Notes: generated by a model not told the origin, from the letters alone. 64,000 nt of DNA from Desulfotignum sp. (GCA_011390635.1 JAABSA010000016.1:1-64000), one strand, 5' to 3'. Positions 45,656 through 55,416 are shown, counted from the first letter of the stretch. Program-made: numbers and translations.

Positions 45656-47404
45656 TCACATTTCATCAGTTTCCCTTTTATCAGGCAGGGCCTGATCTGT
45701 CTTGTCTGTCACCGGCAAAAAAACCATGATCCTGGTCCCCCTGCCGGGTCTGGTTGCCACGGTCATGCAGCCGCTGTGGGTTTTCACGGCCCCTAAGGCA
45801 ACCGGCAGCCCCAGCCCACGGCCGGTGAATTTGGTCGAATAAAAAGGTTCAAAAATCTTGTCAATGTCATTTTCCGGAATACCGGCACCGGTATCTGTTA
45901 CTTCCATACAGGCGTAATCTGTTTTGCCTGGCTGAAAATCCATTGGATACCGATGGGCTGTGGCAATTTCTGTGGAACAAACCCTGCGCATACCCAGATA
46001 AACAGAACCTGTCTTATCACCCATGGCCTCCCAGGCATTGGTGACAAGAAACTCCAGGATCTGTTGTATCTGCCGGGCATTGGCTGTGACTGCGGGTCCG
46101 GTTTCCTGCAGATCCGCCTCCAGAATAATGTGTGAGGGCATATCAGCCTGAAGGGCCGTCAGAAATCCTTTGCATGTCCGGGACAGGTCCAGCCGCTTCC
46201 GGGGGGCATTTGTCTGCCCCAGGTAGGCCAGCATCATGCTGCCCAGCTTTGAGGCACGGCGGGCCGCTTCCATGGCCTGGGTCAGGCTTGCTGCAGGTTC
46301 ACAATCCTCCGGCAGATCTATCAGTGCCATGTCCAGGTTTCCCATAACAACCGTGAGCAGGTTGTTGTAGTGATGGGCCACAGCCCCGGCCATCCGTCCT
46401 AAGCTTTCCGCCTTTTGCAGGTGAAGGATTCTGGCTTCTGCCTGCACACGCGCAATGGTTTGTCCCAGTCTCATGGCGACAGAATTGATCAATGCCCGCT
46501 CTTCTTCAAGAAAAGGAGACTCTTGGATGACAGGCACTTTTTTTACATAATAAATTTCCACACAGCCTATGATTTCATCATTTACGACGATATCGGAAGA
46601 CTGCTTCCATTCCGTCTCTTTAAAATTTTGTGTTGTATATTCCCGGGTTTTGTATTTTATCCGCCCGCATGCATTGTCGGGGTACTGCATGGCATTGGCC
46701 AGCAGGGTTATGGTACCGCCGATGATATCGTCCATTGAATTGGCCGGATCATTTATCAATCCTGATATGCTGAACAGACAGTGCAGTTCCTTGTTCCGCT
46801 CATTGAGCATATGGGCATAATTTTTCAGTTCATTTTCCGCTCTCTTGGTTTCAGTGATATCGGTGACAATAAGGCAGAACTGGTCAATATCCGGTTTTCC
46901 CGGATATGTTTCCAAAGGAATAAACCGTCCCTCAAGCCTGGCATGAAACATGGAACTGCTGCCTTTGATGAGCCTGATTTCCATGGTTTTGTCTGCCGGA
47001 TTTTTATAAAAAGCGGTGAACCGTGACAGAAAAATGCCCTGGTCATCTGGTGCAATGAAACGGGAAAACGGTTTTCGCATCAGGTCATCCCGGTGCTTGT
47101 AAAGCATATCCACCATGGTCTGGTTTACATCAAGAATAATACCGGATGCATCAAGGATAATATAACCTGCAGGTGCCATATCAAAAAGCCGTGAAAAACG
47201 GGTGCGGGATTTTTCCAGTTGATCCAGTGAGTTCCTTAATTCATCATTTTGTATTTCCAGTTCCACCTGAAACACCTGGATGTCATTGATCAGTTTTGTG
47301 ATATCTGCCGGATCGATTTTGTTGATGTCAATTGATTGGTCTTTGACAACCTGTTCAGCCATTTCCCGCAAACGGTCAAACCATTTTTCCTGCGTACTGT
47401 TCAT
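45656..47404 (-). CDS. PAS/GAF-like sensor histidine kinase without receiver
   Basis: A 582-residue kinase. The N-terminal helix leads into a PAS domain (about 70-195), then a GAF-like region about 205-330 (LFSISGLINDPANSMDDII, GRIKYKTREYTTQNF) and HisKA with His in GAVAHHYNNLL, an HH variant of the usual HDFNN. HATPase follows (LVTNAWEAMGD, DTGAGIP, GRGLGLPVA). No receiver domain. It lies between two hybrid kinases in one minus-strand operon and may share the NtrC-type output or pass phosphate to the receivers of its neighbours. Confidence 0.92.
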   Translation of the reverse strand: MNSTQEKWFDRLREMAEQVVKDQSIDINKIDPADITKLINDIQVFQVELEIQNDELRNSLDQLEKSRTRFSRLFDMAPAGYIILDASGIILDVNQTMVDMLYKHRDDLMRKPFSRFIAPDDQGIFLSRFTAFYKNPADKTMEIRLIKGSSSMFHARLEGRFIPLETYPGKPDIDQFCLIVTDITETKRAENELKNYAHMLNERNKELHCLFSISGLINDPANSMDDIIGGTITLLANAMQYPDNACGRIKYKTREYTTQNFKETEWKQSSDIVVNDEIIGCVEIYYVKKVPVIQESPFLEEERALINSVAMRLGQTIARVQAEARILHLQKAESLGRMAGAVAHHYNNLLTVVMGNLDMALIDLPEDCEPAASLTQAMEAARRASKLGSMMLAYLGQTNAPRKRLDLSRTCKGFLTALQADMPSHIILEADLQETGPAVTANARQIQQILEFLVTNAWEAMGDKTGSVYLGMRRVCSTEIATAHRYPMDFQPGKTDYACMEVTDTGAGIPENDIDKIFEPFYSTKFTGRGLGLPVALGAVKTHSGCMTVATRPGRGTRIMVFLPVTDKTDQALPDKRETDEM

Positions 47405-47476
47405 CTCCCTGCGTTTCCTTTGTTTTCAATGACAGGTGAAAACAGCCGTTTCCATCTGTCTGGATATCCATAATAA

Positions 47477-49438
47477 CTATTCTGCACCATCCAGCACCTG
47501 CCTGACCATCTCAGCCAGTTTGGACCTGATCACAGGCTTCATCAAAAAGCCTGTGATGCCCATGGCAGCAGCTTTTTCTTTGTTAATTCTTTCACTGAAT
47601 CCGGTGCAGATGATGATGGGGACACCAGGTCTTGCGGCAATCAGTTCTTTGGCAAGCTGCATGCCGGTTACATGTGGCATGCTCATATCTGTTATGACCA
47701 GATCAAACCGCGACGGATCTGCTTGAAATGCTGTCAGAGCATTCCTGCTGTTGGTGAAACAGGTGGTGTGATATCCCAGCCGTTCGAGCATCTGCTTTTC
47801 CAGGCGAACAATCGGCTTTTCATCATCCACCAGCAGGATATGTTCTGTTCCCGTGGGCAGGGGGTTTACTCTTTTTTCAGAAGCGGCATTTTGTGATTTT
47901 TCCAGAAGCGGCAGGAAAATATTGAAGGTTGCGCCTTTTCCGATGTCACTGGAAACCCTGATATCTCCCCCATGGGCCTTTACAATACCGTAAACCGTGG
48001 CAAGCCCCAGTCCGGTTCCCCTTCCTTTTTCCTTTGTCGTGAAATAGGGGTCGAAAATTTTGTCCATAATATTGGGAGCAATACCGGTACCGGTATCAGA
48101 AACCGACAGGACAGCGTACCTGCCGGATGCCAGATGCATGGCCGGTTCTTCTTTTTGACTGAAGGTTGTTTCCCTGAGCTGTATCGAAATGCTGCCGCCG
48201 GCAGGTTCCACCGCATGATAGGCATTGGTGATCAGGTTCATGGTGATCTGGTGGATCTGGGTGGGGTCTGCCATAACCGGACCGCAGTCGGTCTGGATAT
48301 CCCGGGTAATTGTGATATCCGCCGGAATGGTGGCACGGCAGAGCTTTAATACCTCTTTGAGGATTTTCTGGATGTATACCGGTATGCGCTGATGTTCCGA
48401 CTGCCGGCTGAAAGACAGAATCTGCTGCACCAGTTCTCTGCCCCTGGTGCCGGCGTTGAAAATTTCCTGTGCATTGTGATATTCAGGACTGCCCGGTAAA
48501 AAATCATCCATCATCATTTCCGACAGCCCGACAATGGGAAACAAAAGATTGTTGAAATCATGGGCAATGCCCCCGGCCAGGGAACCGATGGATTCCATTT
48601 TCTGGGCCTGATGAAGCGTTTCTTCCATTTTTATGGTACTGGTAAGATCTCTTTTGACGGCCACAAAGTTTACGATTTCACCTCCAGGGTCAAACACGGG
48701 TGAGATGACCATCTCTTCGATATAAAAAGATCCGTCTTTCTTCCTGTTGGTCATCCGGCCCTGCCAGGAACTGCCTGACAGGATGGTATGCCATAAACGG
48801 CGGTAAAAAGCGGTGTCCTGTTTGCCGCTTTTGAGAAGGCGGGGGTTTGATCCAACCGCTTCTTTGACCGTGTACCCCGTAATTTGCTCAAACGCGGGAT
48901 TGACATACTGGATGATGCCGTCAGTATCTGTAATCACAAACATTTCAGCAGCCTGTTCCACAGCAGACATAAGCCTTGCCGCCTGTGCTTCTGCCTGCTT
49001 ACGTCCGGTGATATCGACGAATGTGGTCAAGTGCTGATTATCTCCCGGCTGTAAGGATATGAGAACATTTCTGGTTGTTTTGTCCTTGCAGAAGATTTCA
49101 ACATCCATGGGTGGTGTGTTCAATCCGGTTTCAAAAGCCTTGCGTAAATACCGGTTCCAGACGGCAATGATTTTTTCTCTGTAATCTTTGTCCGGGTATG
49201 CTTTGACAGCCCAGTCTTCGACTGTGGAAATATCGTTTTCCGTATATCCGAACATTTTTTTGAACCGCTGATTGAGCCGTAAAATATTGCCCTGGCTGTC
49301 GAGTATACCAATACCAACCGGCAGGTGTTCAATTATGGTGTCTTCTGACAGCTGATATTTTTCCAGGGTTTCTCCCAGGATTTTTTCAAGTTCCTGAACC
49401 CGTTTTTCCAGCTCTTCATATGAGGGCTTGTTCAACAT
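47477..49438 (-). CDS. PAS-PAS hybrid histidine kinase with receiver
   Basis: A 653-residue kinase starting MLNKPSYEELEKRVQELEK, a coiled-coil start typical of kinases in this group. PAS about 30-150 and PAS about 155-275 (VITDTDGIIQYVNPAF) are followed by HisKA with His in GGIAHDFNNLL, HATPase (DTGTGIA, GTGLGLATV) and a receiver with Asp in LVITDMSMPHVTG. Probably cytoplasmic. It is the first kinase gene of the minus-strand block that ends with the enhancer-binding regulator. A gap of 72 nt separates it from the nitrilase gene upstream. Confidence 0.93.
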   Translation of the reverse strand: MLNKPSYEELEKRVQELEKILGETLEKYQLSEDTIIEHLPVGIGILDSQGNILRLNQRFKKMFGYTENDISTVEDWAVKAYPDKDYREKIIAVWNRYLRKAFETGLNTPPMDVEIFCKDKTTRNVLISLQPGDNQHLTTFVDITGRKQAEAQAARLMSAVEQAAEMFVITDTDGIIQYVNPAFEQITGYTVKEAVGSNPRLLKSGKQDTAFYRRLWHTILSGSSWQGRMTNRKKDGSFYIEEMVISPVFDPGGEIVNFVAVKRDLTSTIKMEETLHQAQKMESIGSLAGGIAHDFNNLLFPIVGLSEMMMDDFLPGSPEYHNAQEIFNAGTRGRELVQQILSFSRQSEHQRIPVYIQKILKEVLKLCRATIPADITITRDIQTDCGPVMADPTQIHQITMNLITNAYHAVEPAGGSISIQLRETTFSQKEEPAMHLASGRYAVLSVSDTGTGIAPNIMDKIFDPYFTTKEKGRGTGLGLATVYGIVKAHGGDIRVSSDIGKGATFNIFLPLLEKSQNAASEKRVNPLPTGTEHILLVDDEKPIVRLEKQMLERLGYHTTCFTNSRNALTAFQADPSRFDLVITDMSMPHVTGMQLAKELIAARPGVPIIICTGFSERINKEKAAAMGITGFLMKPVIRSKLAEMVRQVLDGAE

Positions 49439-49510
49439 GATGACATCCTGTATTTTGTATCCGGCATCTGATGCTTATATCATTTATTCAGCATAAAATC
49501 CAACTGGTTG

Positions 49511-51067
49511 TTACCCGCCATCCGACGCAAGATCCGGTTTCCAGAGCACCTCATACAGTTCTCTTCGCCGGCTTTTCAGGTTTCTGACACTGCCCTTCTG
49601 CCGCAGTTCCTTTAACAGGTCCAGGTCCAGGTCCACCATCAGGGTCATCTCTGTGTTGGGGGTGGCTTCCGCGGCGATGGCATCATGGGGAAAGGCAAAG
49701 TCGGACGGGGTGAAAATGGCGGACTGAGAATACTGGATATCCATGTTTTCCACCTTGGGCAGGTTGCCCACGCTGCCGGATATGGCCACATAACACTCAT
49801 TTTCAATGGCCCGGGCCTGGGCGCAGCGCCGTACCCGCAGATAAGCGTTTTTGGTGTCTGTCCAGTAGGGCACACACAAAAGGGTCATGCCTTTGTCGGC
49901 AAGATACCGTGACAGTTCGGGAAATTCCACATCATAGCATACCAGAATACCGATTTTGCCGATATCCGTGTCAAAGACCCGCAGGGAACTGCCGCCCTGA
50001 AATCCCCAGTACTGGGCCTCATCCGGGGTGATGTGCAGTTTGTCCTGGACATCCCAGGTGCCGTCTCTGCGGCATAAAAAAGCAACATTGTACAGATCGT
50101 CTCCCCGCAATAATGGCAGGCTGCCGGCCACAATATTGATGTTATAGGAAATGGCCAGGTTTACGAAGGCTGCCCGGATATCTTCAGTGTATTCACACAA
50201 AGACCGCATGGCTTCTGCCGGGTTCTCCTGGTTGAAGTTTTTCAGCAGCGGGGCATTGAGCAGTTCCGGGAACACGATCAGATCCGAGTTATATCCGGCC
50301 ATGGCATCCACGAAAAAATCCACCTGGTGTAAAAACTCATCCAGATCATTGAAGGACCGCATCTGCCACTGGACAATTCCGATGCGGGGATAGGCCTTGC
50401 GCCCCCCGAACAGCACCTGTTTTTTTTCATAATAGATGTTGTTCCATTCCATGAGCACGCCGTATGCATCGGACTGGGTGTCTTCAGGAATATAGTTTTT
50501 CAAAATTTTTTTGATGTGAAAGTCATTGGACAGCTGAAAGGTGAGCACTGGATCGTAAATCTCGGTGGCTTTGACTTTTTTAATATATTCCGCCGGGGTC
50601 ATCTCTTTGGCATGTTTGCCGTAGCCGGGTATCCGGCCCCCGAAAATTATGCTTTTCAAATTCAGGGTTTCACACAGCTCTTTTCTGGCATCGTACAACC
50701 GTCTGCCCAGGCGCAGGCCCCGGTAATCGGGGTCCACAAATATATCCACCCCGTAGAGGGCGTCTCCTTCCGGATCATGACTGGTCATTTCACCGCCGCT
50801 CACCACATCTTCATAGGTGTGGCGCTGTTTTTCAAATTCCTGAGAATTGACGATAATAGCAAGGGCAGCGGCAATCACTTTGCCCTTGTCTTCGATACAG
50901 ATCTGGCCTTCGGAAAAATGGTCGATCAATACGGCGAATTCTTCGGGGGTCCAGGCGCCCCCCATACCGGAGTACACCAGGTCCATGATGCGTTTTATGT
51001 GGGGATAGTCCTCTTTTTTCAGGCTTCTCAACGTCAGTTTGTAGTCAGTTTGTTCTGTGTCGGTCAT
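49511..51067 (-). CDS. GNAT acetyltransferase-nitrilase fusion protein
   Basis: A 518-residue two-domain enzyme. Residues 10-190 form a GNAT domain with the acetyl-CoA-binding stretch VDPDYRGLRLGRRLYDAR. Residues 225-505 are a carbon-nitrogen hydrolase with the Glu in FPELLNAPLL, Lys in DKLHIT and Cys in LVCYDVEFPE, the complete nitrilase triad. This fusion is a known architecture and the substrate is generally unassigned; an amidase acting on an acylated amine is plausible. It is 38 nt downstream of the SDR gene on the same strand. Confidence 0.93.
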   Translation of the reverse strand: MTDTEQTDYKLTLRSLKKEDYPHIKRIMDLVYSGMGGAWTPEEFAVLIDHFSEGQICIEDKGKVIAAALAIIVNSQEFEKQRHTYEDVVSGGEMTSHDPEGDALYGVDIFVDPDYRGLRLGRRLYDARKELCETLNLKSIIFGGRIPGYGKHAKEMTPAEYIKKVKATEIYDPVLTFQLSNDFHIKKILKNYIPEDTQSDAYGVLMEWNNIYYEKKQVLFGGRKAYPRIGIVQWQMRSFNDLDEFLHQVDFFVDAMAGYNSDLIVFPELLNAPLLKNFNQENPAEAMRSLCEYTEDIRAAFVNLAISYNINIVAGSLPLLRGDDLYNVAFLCRRDGTWDVQDKLHITPDEAQYWGFQGGSSLRVFDTDIGKIGILVCYDVEFPELSRYLADKGMTLLCVPYWTDTKNAYLRVRRCAQARAIENECYVAISGSVGNLPKVENMDIQYSQSAIFTPSDFAFPHDAIAAEATPNTEMTLMVDLDLDLLKELRQKGSVRNLKSRRRELYEVLWKPDLASDGG

Positions 51068-51105
51068 ATCAGCTCCATGTCATAGTTTATAAGAGATTGG
51101 CGGGT

Positions 51106-52650
51106 TCATTGCTCCGGGGGCAAAGAACAGGCATTGGTGATTTTAGGGGTGAACCGCCGGGGAGGTGCCAACAACGTTTTCCCGGCAGCGGCTGCCATGC
51201 CCGCCAGCATCCTTGCAAATACATATTGATGAAACGGATACAGCACATACCAGTAGGCAATGCCGAAAATGCCTCTGGGAAGGAACCGGGACAGCAGCGT
51301 AAGCTCACAGCGGTCAGGGCCTTTAGGGGTGATGAAAATTTCCAGAAGGGCCTGACCCGGCAGTTTCATTTCCGCCACCAGCAAAAGCCGATGGGGCTTA
51401 TCCACTTCCAGGACCCGCCAGAAATCCAGGGCATCCCCCACCTGCAGGGTGTGTTGTGACCGCCGGCCACGCTGAAGCCCCACCCCGCCGGAAAACACAT
51501 CCAGTATCCCGCGGATCTTCCACAACAGGTCTGCTGCATAATAACCGGTATTTCCCCCTAGCTTTTCCACTGCCGGCCACAGGTCCCGGGCGTGTCCCTG
51601 GATTGGTGCTCTGTACCCGCATTTGAGAATGGTGCCCCCGGAGTAATCAGAATCCCCGCAATGGGTCCACTCCGGATACAAAAGCGCCCCGGCATCTGCC
51701 CAGCAGGTATCCACCTGTTCCTGACGGATCCGGTCCAGTGCCCGGGCGATGGCCTGATCGCAGGTGAGAAGATCCTGGGGAATGATTTTTGTGATGCGGT
51801 TTTCCGTGCACACCGTGGGCAGACTCAATCCTTCGGCCAGGGGCTGTGCAATGGCAGCCGGCACCGGTGTGACCAGATGAATCCACAAAGAGGACAGCCG
51901 GGGGGTCAGCACAGGGACCGGGATCATCACCGGTGCAGGCAGGCCGGCCTGTTTTGCAAAAATAGTGAACAGGTCTTTGTAGGACACGATATCAGGGCCA
52001 CCGATATCAAATGTCCGGCCCCGGGTTTCCGGATGTTCCAGGCAGCCTTTCAGGTACCCCAGCACATTGGTGATGGCAATGGGCTGGGTGGGCATGCTGA
52101 CCCATTTGGGGGTGATCATGATGGGTAGTCTTTCCGCCAGATACCGCAGGATCTCAAAGCTGGCGCTGCCGGATCCCAGGATCATTGCAGCCCGAAGCAC
52201 GGTGGCCGGCACCGGTCCGCTTTGCAGGATATTGCCCACCTCGTTTCTGGATACCAGGTGTTTGCTGATATTCTTGTGGTGTATATCCCCCAGTCCCCCC
52301 AGATATATGATATGATCCGCACCCTGGTCTGCAGCAGCCTGCACCATGTTTGCAGCCCCGGTTTTGTCCGCATCCCGGTAGGTACCTTTTTGGGAGATCA
52401 TGGAATGCACAAGATAATAGATGGTGCCGCATCCTGCTGCAGCCTTCTGCAGGGAGCCGGTATCCATGATATCGCCGGTGACCAGTTCCACATGGGCTTC
52501 GCTGCCCCAGGGCCGGCCCGCCATTTTTGCAATGGTCCGTCCCATGGCCCGGACCCGGTATCCGGATGCCAACAGCAACGGTATCAGCCGGCCGGCCACA
52601 TAGCCTGTGGCACCGGTCACCAGAACAGGCTTGTCTGTTTTTTCATGCAT
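51106..52650 (-). CDS. NAD(P)-binding SDR protein with DUF2867 C-terminal domain
   Basis: A 514-residue protein. The N-terminal Rossmann fold has TGATGYVAGRLIPLLLASG and follows the atypical SDR/NmrA-like pattern to about residue 290. The C-terminal about 180 residues match DUF2867, a hydrophobic-ligand (START/SRPBCC-like) domain, including LWPAVEKLGGNTGYY and GIFGIAYWYVLYPFHQYVF. This fusion is widespread and its reaction is unknown; a redox step on a lipid-like molecule is possible. It is divergent from the cobalamin-binding gene; the 314-bp gap between them holds the interrupted short ORF at 52763. Confidence 0.9.
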   Translation of the reverse strand: MHEKTDKPVLVTGATGYVAGRLIPLLLASGYRVRAMGRTIAKMAGRPWGSEAHVELVTGDIMDTGSLQKAAAGCGTIYYLVHSMISQKGTYRDADKTGAANMVQAAADQGADHIIYLGGLGDIHHKNISKHLVSRNEVGNILQSGPVPATVLRAAMILGSGSASFEILRYLAERLPIMITPKWVSMPTQPIAITNVLGYLKGCLEHPETRGRTFDIGGPDIVSYKDLFTIFAKQAGLPAPVMIPVPVLTPRLSSLWIHLVTPVPAAIAQPLAEGLSLPTVCTENRITKIIPQDLLTCDQAIARALDRIRQEQVDTCWADAGALLYPEWTHCGDSDYSGGTILKCGYRAPIQGHARDLWPAVEKLGGNTGYYAADLLWKIRGILDVFSGGVGLQRGRRSQHTLQVGDALDFWRVLEVDKPHRLLLVAEMKLPGQALLEIFITPKGPDRCELTLLSRFLPRGIFGIAYWYVLYPFHQYVFARMLAGMAAAAGKTLLAPPRRFTPKITNACSLPPEQ

Positions 52651-52762
52651 GGGTGATCCTTGAATTAAAATTGATCACAAACTACCAAAATCCATTGAAA
52701 AAGACCATAAAAATATGGTGGAATGGTTTTATATTGCCCATGGTTTGAAAGGAGAAACCACC

Positions 52763-52912
52763 GTGGAGATCCGGAACCCTGAACTGCCGGATTTTGTCAT
52801 CAGGCTGTGATCCCGGCAGAAGCGGTTGTCCAATCCGCGTATCACAACACTGTGGTCCCTGGCCGAGAATGCAGCCAACAATCCTTTTGCAGGTTGCATT
52901 GCACCAAAATAA
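52763..52912 (+). other. Possible 49-codon small gene with an in-frame TGA
   Basis: GTG at 52763 has GGAG 9 nt upstream. It reads MEIRNPELPDFVIRL, then TGA at 52808-52810, then in the same frame SRQKRLSNPRITTLWSLAEN followed by AANNPFAGCIAPK and TAA. The composition after the TGA looks like real protein. It may be a decayed gene, a true 15-residue leader, or a selenocysteine codon. No convincing SECIS hairpin was found just after the TGA. Apart from this the 52651-52964 gap shows nothing else. Confidence 0.3.
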
Positions 52913-52964
52913 GCGGTATATAAAATGCCATGCACCCAAAGAAAAACCGGCAGGAAAACCACGA

Positions 52965-53597
52965 ATGATTACAGATCCGCTTTACCGGCAATACCTGCAT
53001 CTGCTTTTACAGGGAAACCGAAATGGCTGCGCACGCATTGTTCAGCAATTGCTTGACCAGAATATTGATATCAAAGCCCTTTATACAGAGCTGTTCCAGA
53101 AAAGTCTGTACAGGGTTGGCGAACTCTGGGAATCCAATCAGATATCCGTTGCCAGAGAACATCTGGTGACGGCGATTACAGAAGGATTGTTGAACCTGGT
53201 TTACCCCAGACTGTTTGAAAAAGAACGGGCAACACCTAAAAAAGTGGTTATTTCCTGTGCTGCCAATGAGTTTCATCAGATCGGCGGCAAAATGGCAGCG
53301 GATATTTTTGAACTCAACGGCTGGGACAGCCATTTTCTGGGGGCAAACACCCCGGTTGAACATATGCTGGAATATATACAGGAAGAAAAACCTGATCTGG
53401 TGGGGTTATCCGTGACTGTGTATTGTAACATGCCAGCATTGAAGGCCGGACTGGAAGCAATAAAATCTGATTTCAAGGACCTGGATGTTTTTGTGGGGGG
53501 ACAGGCATTCAACTGGGGCGGCCGGAACCTGGTCAAACAATCAGGCGCCCGGTATATCCCCTCCCTGGATGTGCTTGATACCATCATTACAGAATAA
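52965..53597 (+). CDS. Stand-alone cobalamin (B12)-binding domain protein
   Basis: A 210-residue protein. The start at 52965 (MITDPLYRQYLHLLLQGN) follows AGGA at about 10 nt; the open frame extends further up but without coding character. The N-terminal helical cap ends in LWESNQISVAREHLVTAI, with the Glu-His pair typical of B12 caps. The Rossmann part has NEFHQIGGKM, an E-x-H-x2-G version of the D-x-H-x2-G motif that gives the lower axial His to cobalt, and GLSVTVYCNM and VGGQAF further on. No methyltransferase or mutase domain is present. Followed by a kinase and a response regulator, it is probably a B12- or light-dependent sensor subunit. Confidence 0.88.
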   Translation: MITDPLYRQYLHLLLQGNRNGCARIVQQLLDQNIDIKALYTELFQKSLYRVGELWESNQISVAREHLVTAITEGLLNLVYPRLFEKERATPKKVVISCAANEFHQIGGKMAADIFELNGWDSHFLGANTPVEHMLEYIQEEKPDLVGLSVTVYCNMPALKAGLEAIKSDFKDLDVFVGGQAFNWGGRNLVKQSGARYIPSLDVLDTIITE

Positions 53598-53678
53598 AAC
53601 ACTGAGATCCGGGAAAGATGCTGTAAAACTGATGCATTGCATCTACCACCAGGCACCGGGTTTGTTTTGAAGGAATGC

Positions 53679-54791
53679 ATGACACAGAGCAAACAGCAGA
53701 AGGTATATGATTACCTGGAAAAAAAATCCCAGATATTGTTTTTTGTCTTATCCCCCGGGGGCAGCATTATTGAGGCAAACGGGTTTGCCAGATCCATGAC
53801 CGGATGTCTGGTGCATAAAACAACATTTGCAGAGCTGGTGGTTGATTTTTCCGGTTCATTTGTTTTTCAGGAATTGGTGCAGAACCCACGAGGGCCGCAT
53901 CTGCTGAACATATCGCTGTCATCGGGTGTGCCGCAGAGTTTTTATTTTGATTTTGAACCGGTGGGAACCCAGATCCTGGCATTCGGCATGCAGGATCTGG
54001 ATGAAATTAAAACGATGCAGCACCAGGTGCTGTCTTTGAATCAGGAACTGAATAATGCCGCACGCAGCCTTCATAAAAAGAATGCACAGCTTCTCCAGCT
54101 CAACAAAGAAAAAAACCAGTTTCTGGGCATGGCAGCACATGATCTGCGCAAACCTATCGGGCTCATCCTCACCTATTCCGAATTCCTGCTGGATGAAGCC
54201 GCCCATGTCCTGGACGCGGAGCAGCAGGGCTTTTTGACTACCATTAACACGGCCAGTATGTTCATGAAAAAACTGGTGGATGATTTTCTGGATGTAAGCG
54301 CCATTGAGGCAGGCCGTTTTGATCTGGATCTGCATCCTGTTGACATCGCTGCAATGCTGGCCCATAGCCTGAAAATAAATCACCTGCAGGCGAGTAAAAA
54401 AGGGATTGCACTCCAGGTTGAAACGGGAAAATTCCACCATCCGGTTGTGATGGATGCATCCAGGATTGAGCAGGCCATCACCAACCTGGTTTCCAATGCC
54501 ATAGAACACAGCCGCCCGGGGGACACCGTGATCGTCAGATGGTTTGTCCGTAACGGATCGTTTGTTTTTTCGGTGATAGACAAAGGTCCGGGAATTGTTC
54601 CCACAGAAATGCAGAAATTGTTCACACCATTTGGAAAAACCGGTACCAAAAAAACTGGTGGTGAAAAAAGTACCGGCCTTGGTATGATGATAACCCATAA
54701 GATTATCAAGGCCCACAACGGGGATCTTCTGGCGGACAGTATACCTGGACAGGGAACCACCATCACCTTCAAAATACCCATAAAGGCATGA
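53679..54791 (+). CDS. Histidine kinase next to the cobalamin-binding protein
   Basis: A 370-residue soluble kinase. The start at 53679 (MTQSKQQKVYDYLEKK) follows GAAGGA. A short PAS-like domain (about 18-125) and a coiled coil lead to HisKA with His in MAAHDLRKPIG and an HATPase domain (NLVSNAIEHS, DKGPGIV, STGLGMMIT). No receiver or membrane segments. It lies 81 nt after the B12-binding gene and 4 nt before a response regulator, so the three form a probable three-component pathway in which the B12 protein supplies the signal. Confidence 0.9.
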   Translation: MTQSKQQKVYDYLEKKSQILFFVLSPGGSIIEANGFARSMTGCLVHKTTFAELVVDFSGSFVFQELVQNPRGPHLLNISLSSGVPQSFYFDFEPVGTQILAFGMQDLDEIKTMQHQVLSLNQELNNAARSLHKKNAQLLQLNKEKNQFLGMAAHDLRKPIGLILTYSEFLLDEAAHVLDAEQQGFLTTINTASMFMKKLVDDFLDVSAIEAGRFDLDLHPVDIAAMLAHSLKINHLQASKKGIALQVETGKFHHPVVMDASRIEQAITNLVSNAIEHSRPGDTVIVRWFVRNGSFVFSVIDKGPGIVPTEMQKLFTPFGKTGTKKTGGEKSTGLGMMITHKIIKAHNGDLLADSIPGQGTTITFKIPIKA

Positions 54792-54795
54792 AAAC

Positions 54796-55416
54796 ATGAT
54801 ACAACGGGATATAAAAATACTGATTGTGGATGATGACCCGGACATACTTTTTGCCACATCACGGGTTGTTACATCAGCCGGATACACGGTAATGGAAGCA
54901 TCCACCGGTGAAGCGGCCATCAAAACCGCCAGACAGAACAAACCCGATATTATTCTTCTGGATGTGGTACTGCCGGATATCATGGGCACTGAAATCTGCC
55001 GCCAGATAAAGGCGGATAGCTTTTTTGACGGCACTTTTGTCATTATGACATCCGGCGTGGAAAGAACCTCTTTCAAGCAGGCGCAGGGACTGGATGCCGG
55101 GGCTGACGGCTATATTGCCCGGCCCGTATCCAACAGGGAATTAAAAGCAAGGATCAGTGCCATGGTCCGCATTCTGCTGGCTGAACGGGAACGGGATCAA
55201 CTGATCAAAGAACTCAGACAGGCCCTTTCCAAAATCAAACAATTGAGCGGACTGCTGCCCATTTGCATGCATTGTAAAAAAGTGCGTGATGACAAAGGAT
55301 ACTGGAATCAACTGGAAGCCTATATTCAGGAACACAGCCAGGCGGAGTTCAGTCACAGTATCTGCCAGGATTGCGCACAAAAATTTTACCCGGGTATGAA
55401 CCTGTATGACACCTGA
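54796..55416 (+). CDS. Response regulator with C-terminal Cys-rich (two CxxC) domain
   Basis: A 206-residue protein. The receiver 1-125 has ILIVDDDPDI, Asp in IILLDVVLPDIMG and a Thr in IMTSGVE; the Lys position reads ARPVS, with Arg where Lys is usual. A coiled-coil linker follows, then LLPICMHCKKVRDDKGYW...SICQDCAQKFYP, a likely zinc-binding domain shared with the sensor at 36361. No DNA-binding domain. Partner of the kinase 4 nt upstream. The output mechanism through the Cys-rich domain is unknown. Confidence 0.88.
   Translation: MIQRDIKILIVDDDPDILFATSRVVTSAGYTVMEASTGEAAIKTARQNKPDIILLDVVLPDIMGTEICRQIKADSFFDGTFVIMTSGVERTSFKQAQGLDAGADGYIARPVSNRELKARISAMVRILLAERERDQLIKELRQALSKIKQLSGLLPICMHCKKVRDDKGYWNQLEAYIQEHSQAEFSHSICQDCAQKFYPGMNLYDT

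Noticed and set aside
52651-52964. Cobalamin riboswitch before the B12-binding protein
   Set aside because: No B12-box-like sequence was seen in the leader, and the gene is a binding protein, not a B12 synthesis or uptake gene.
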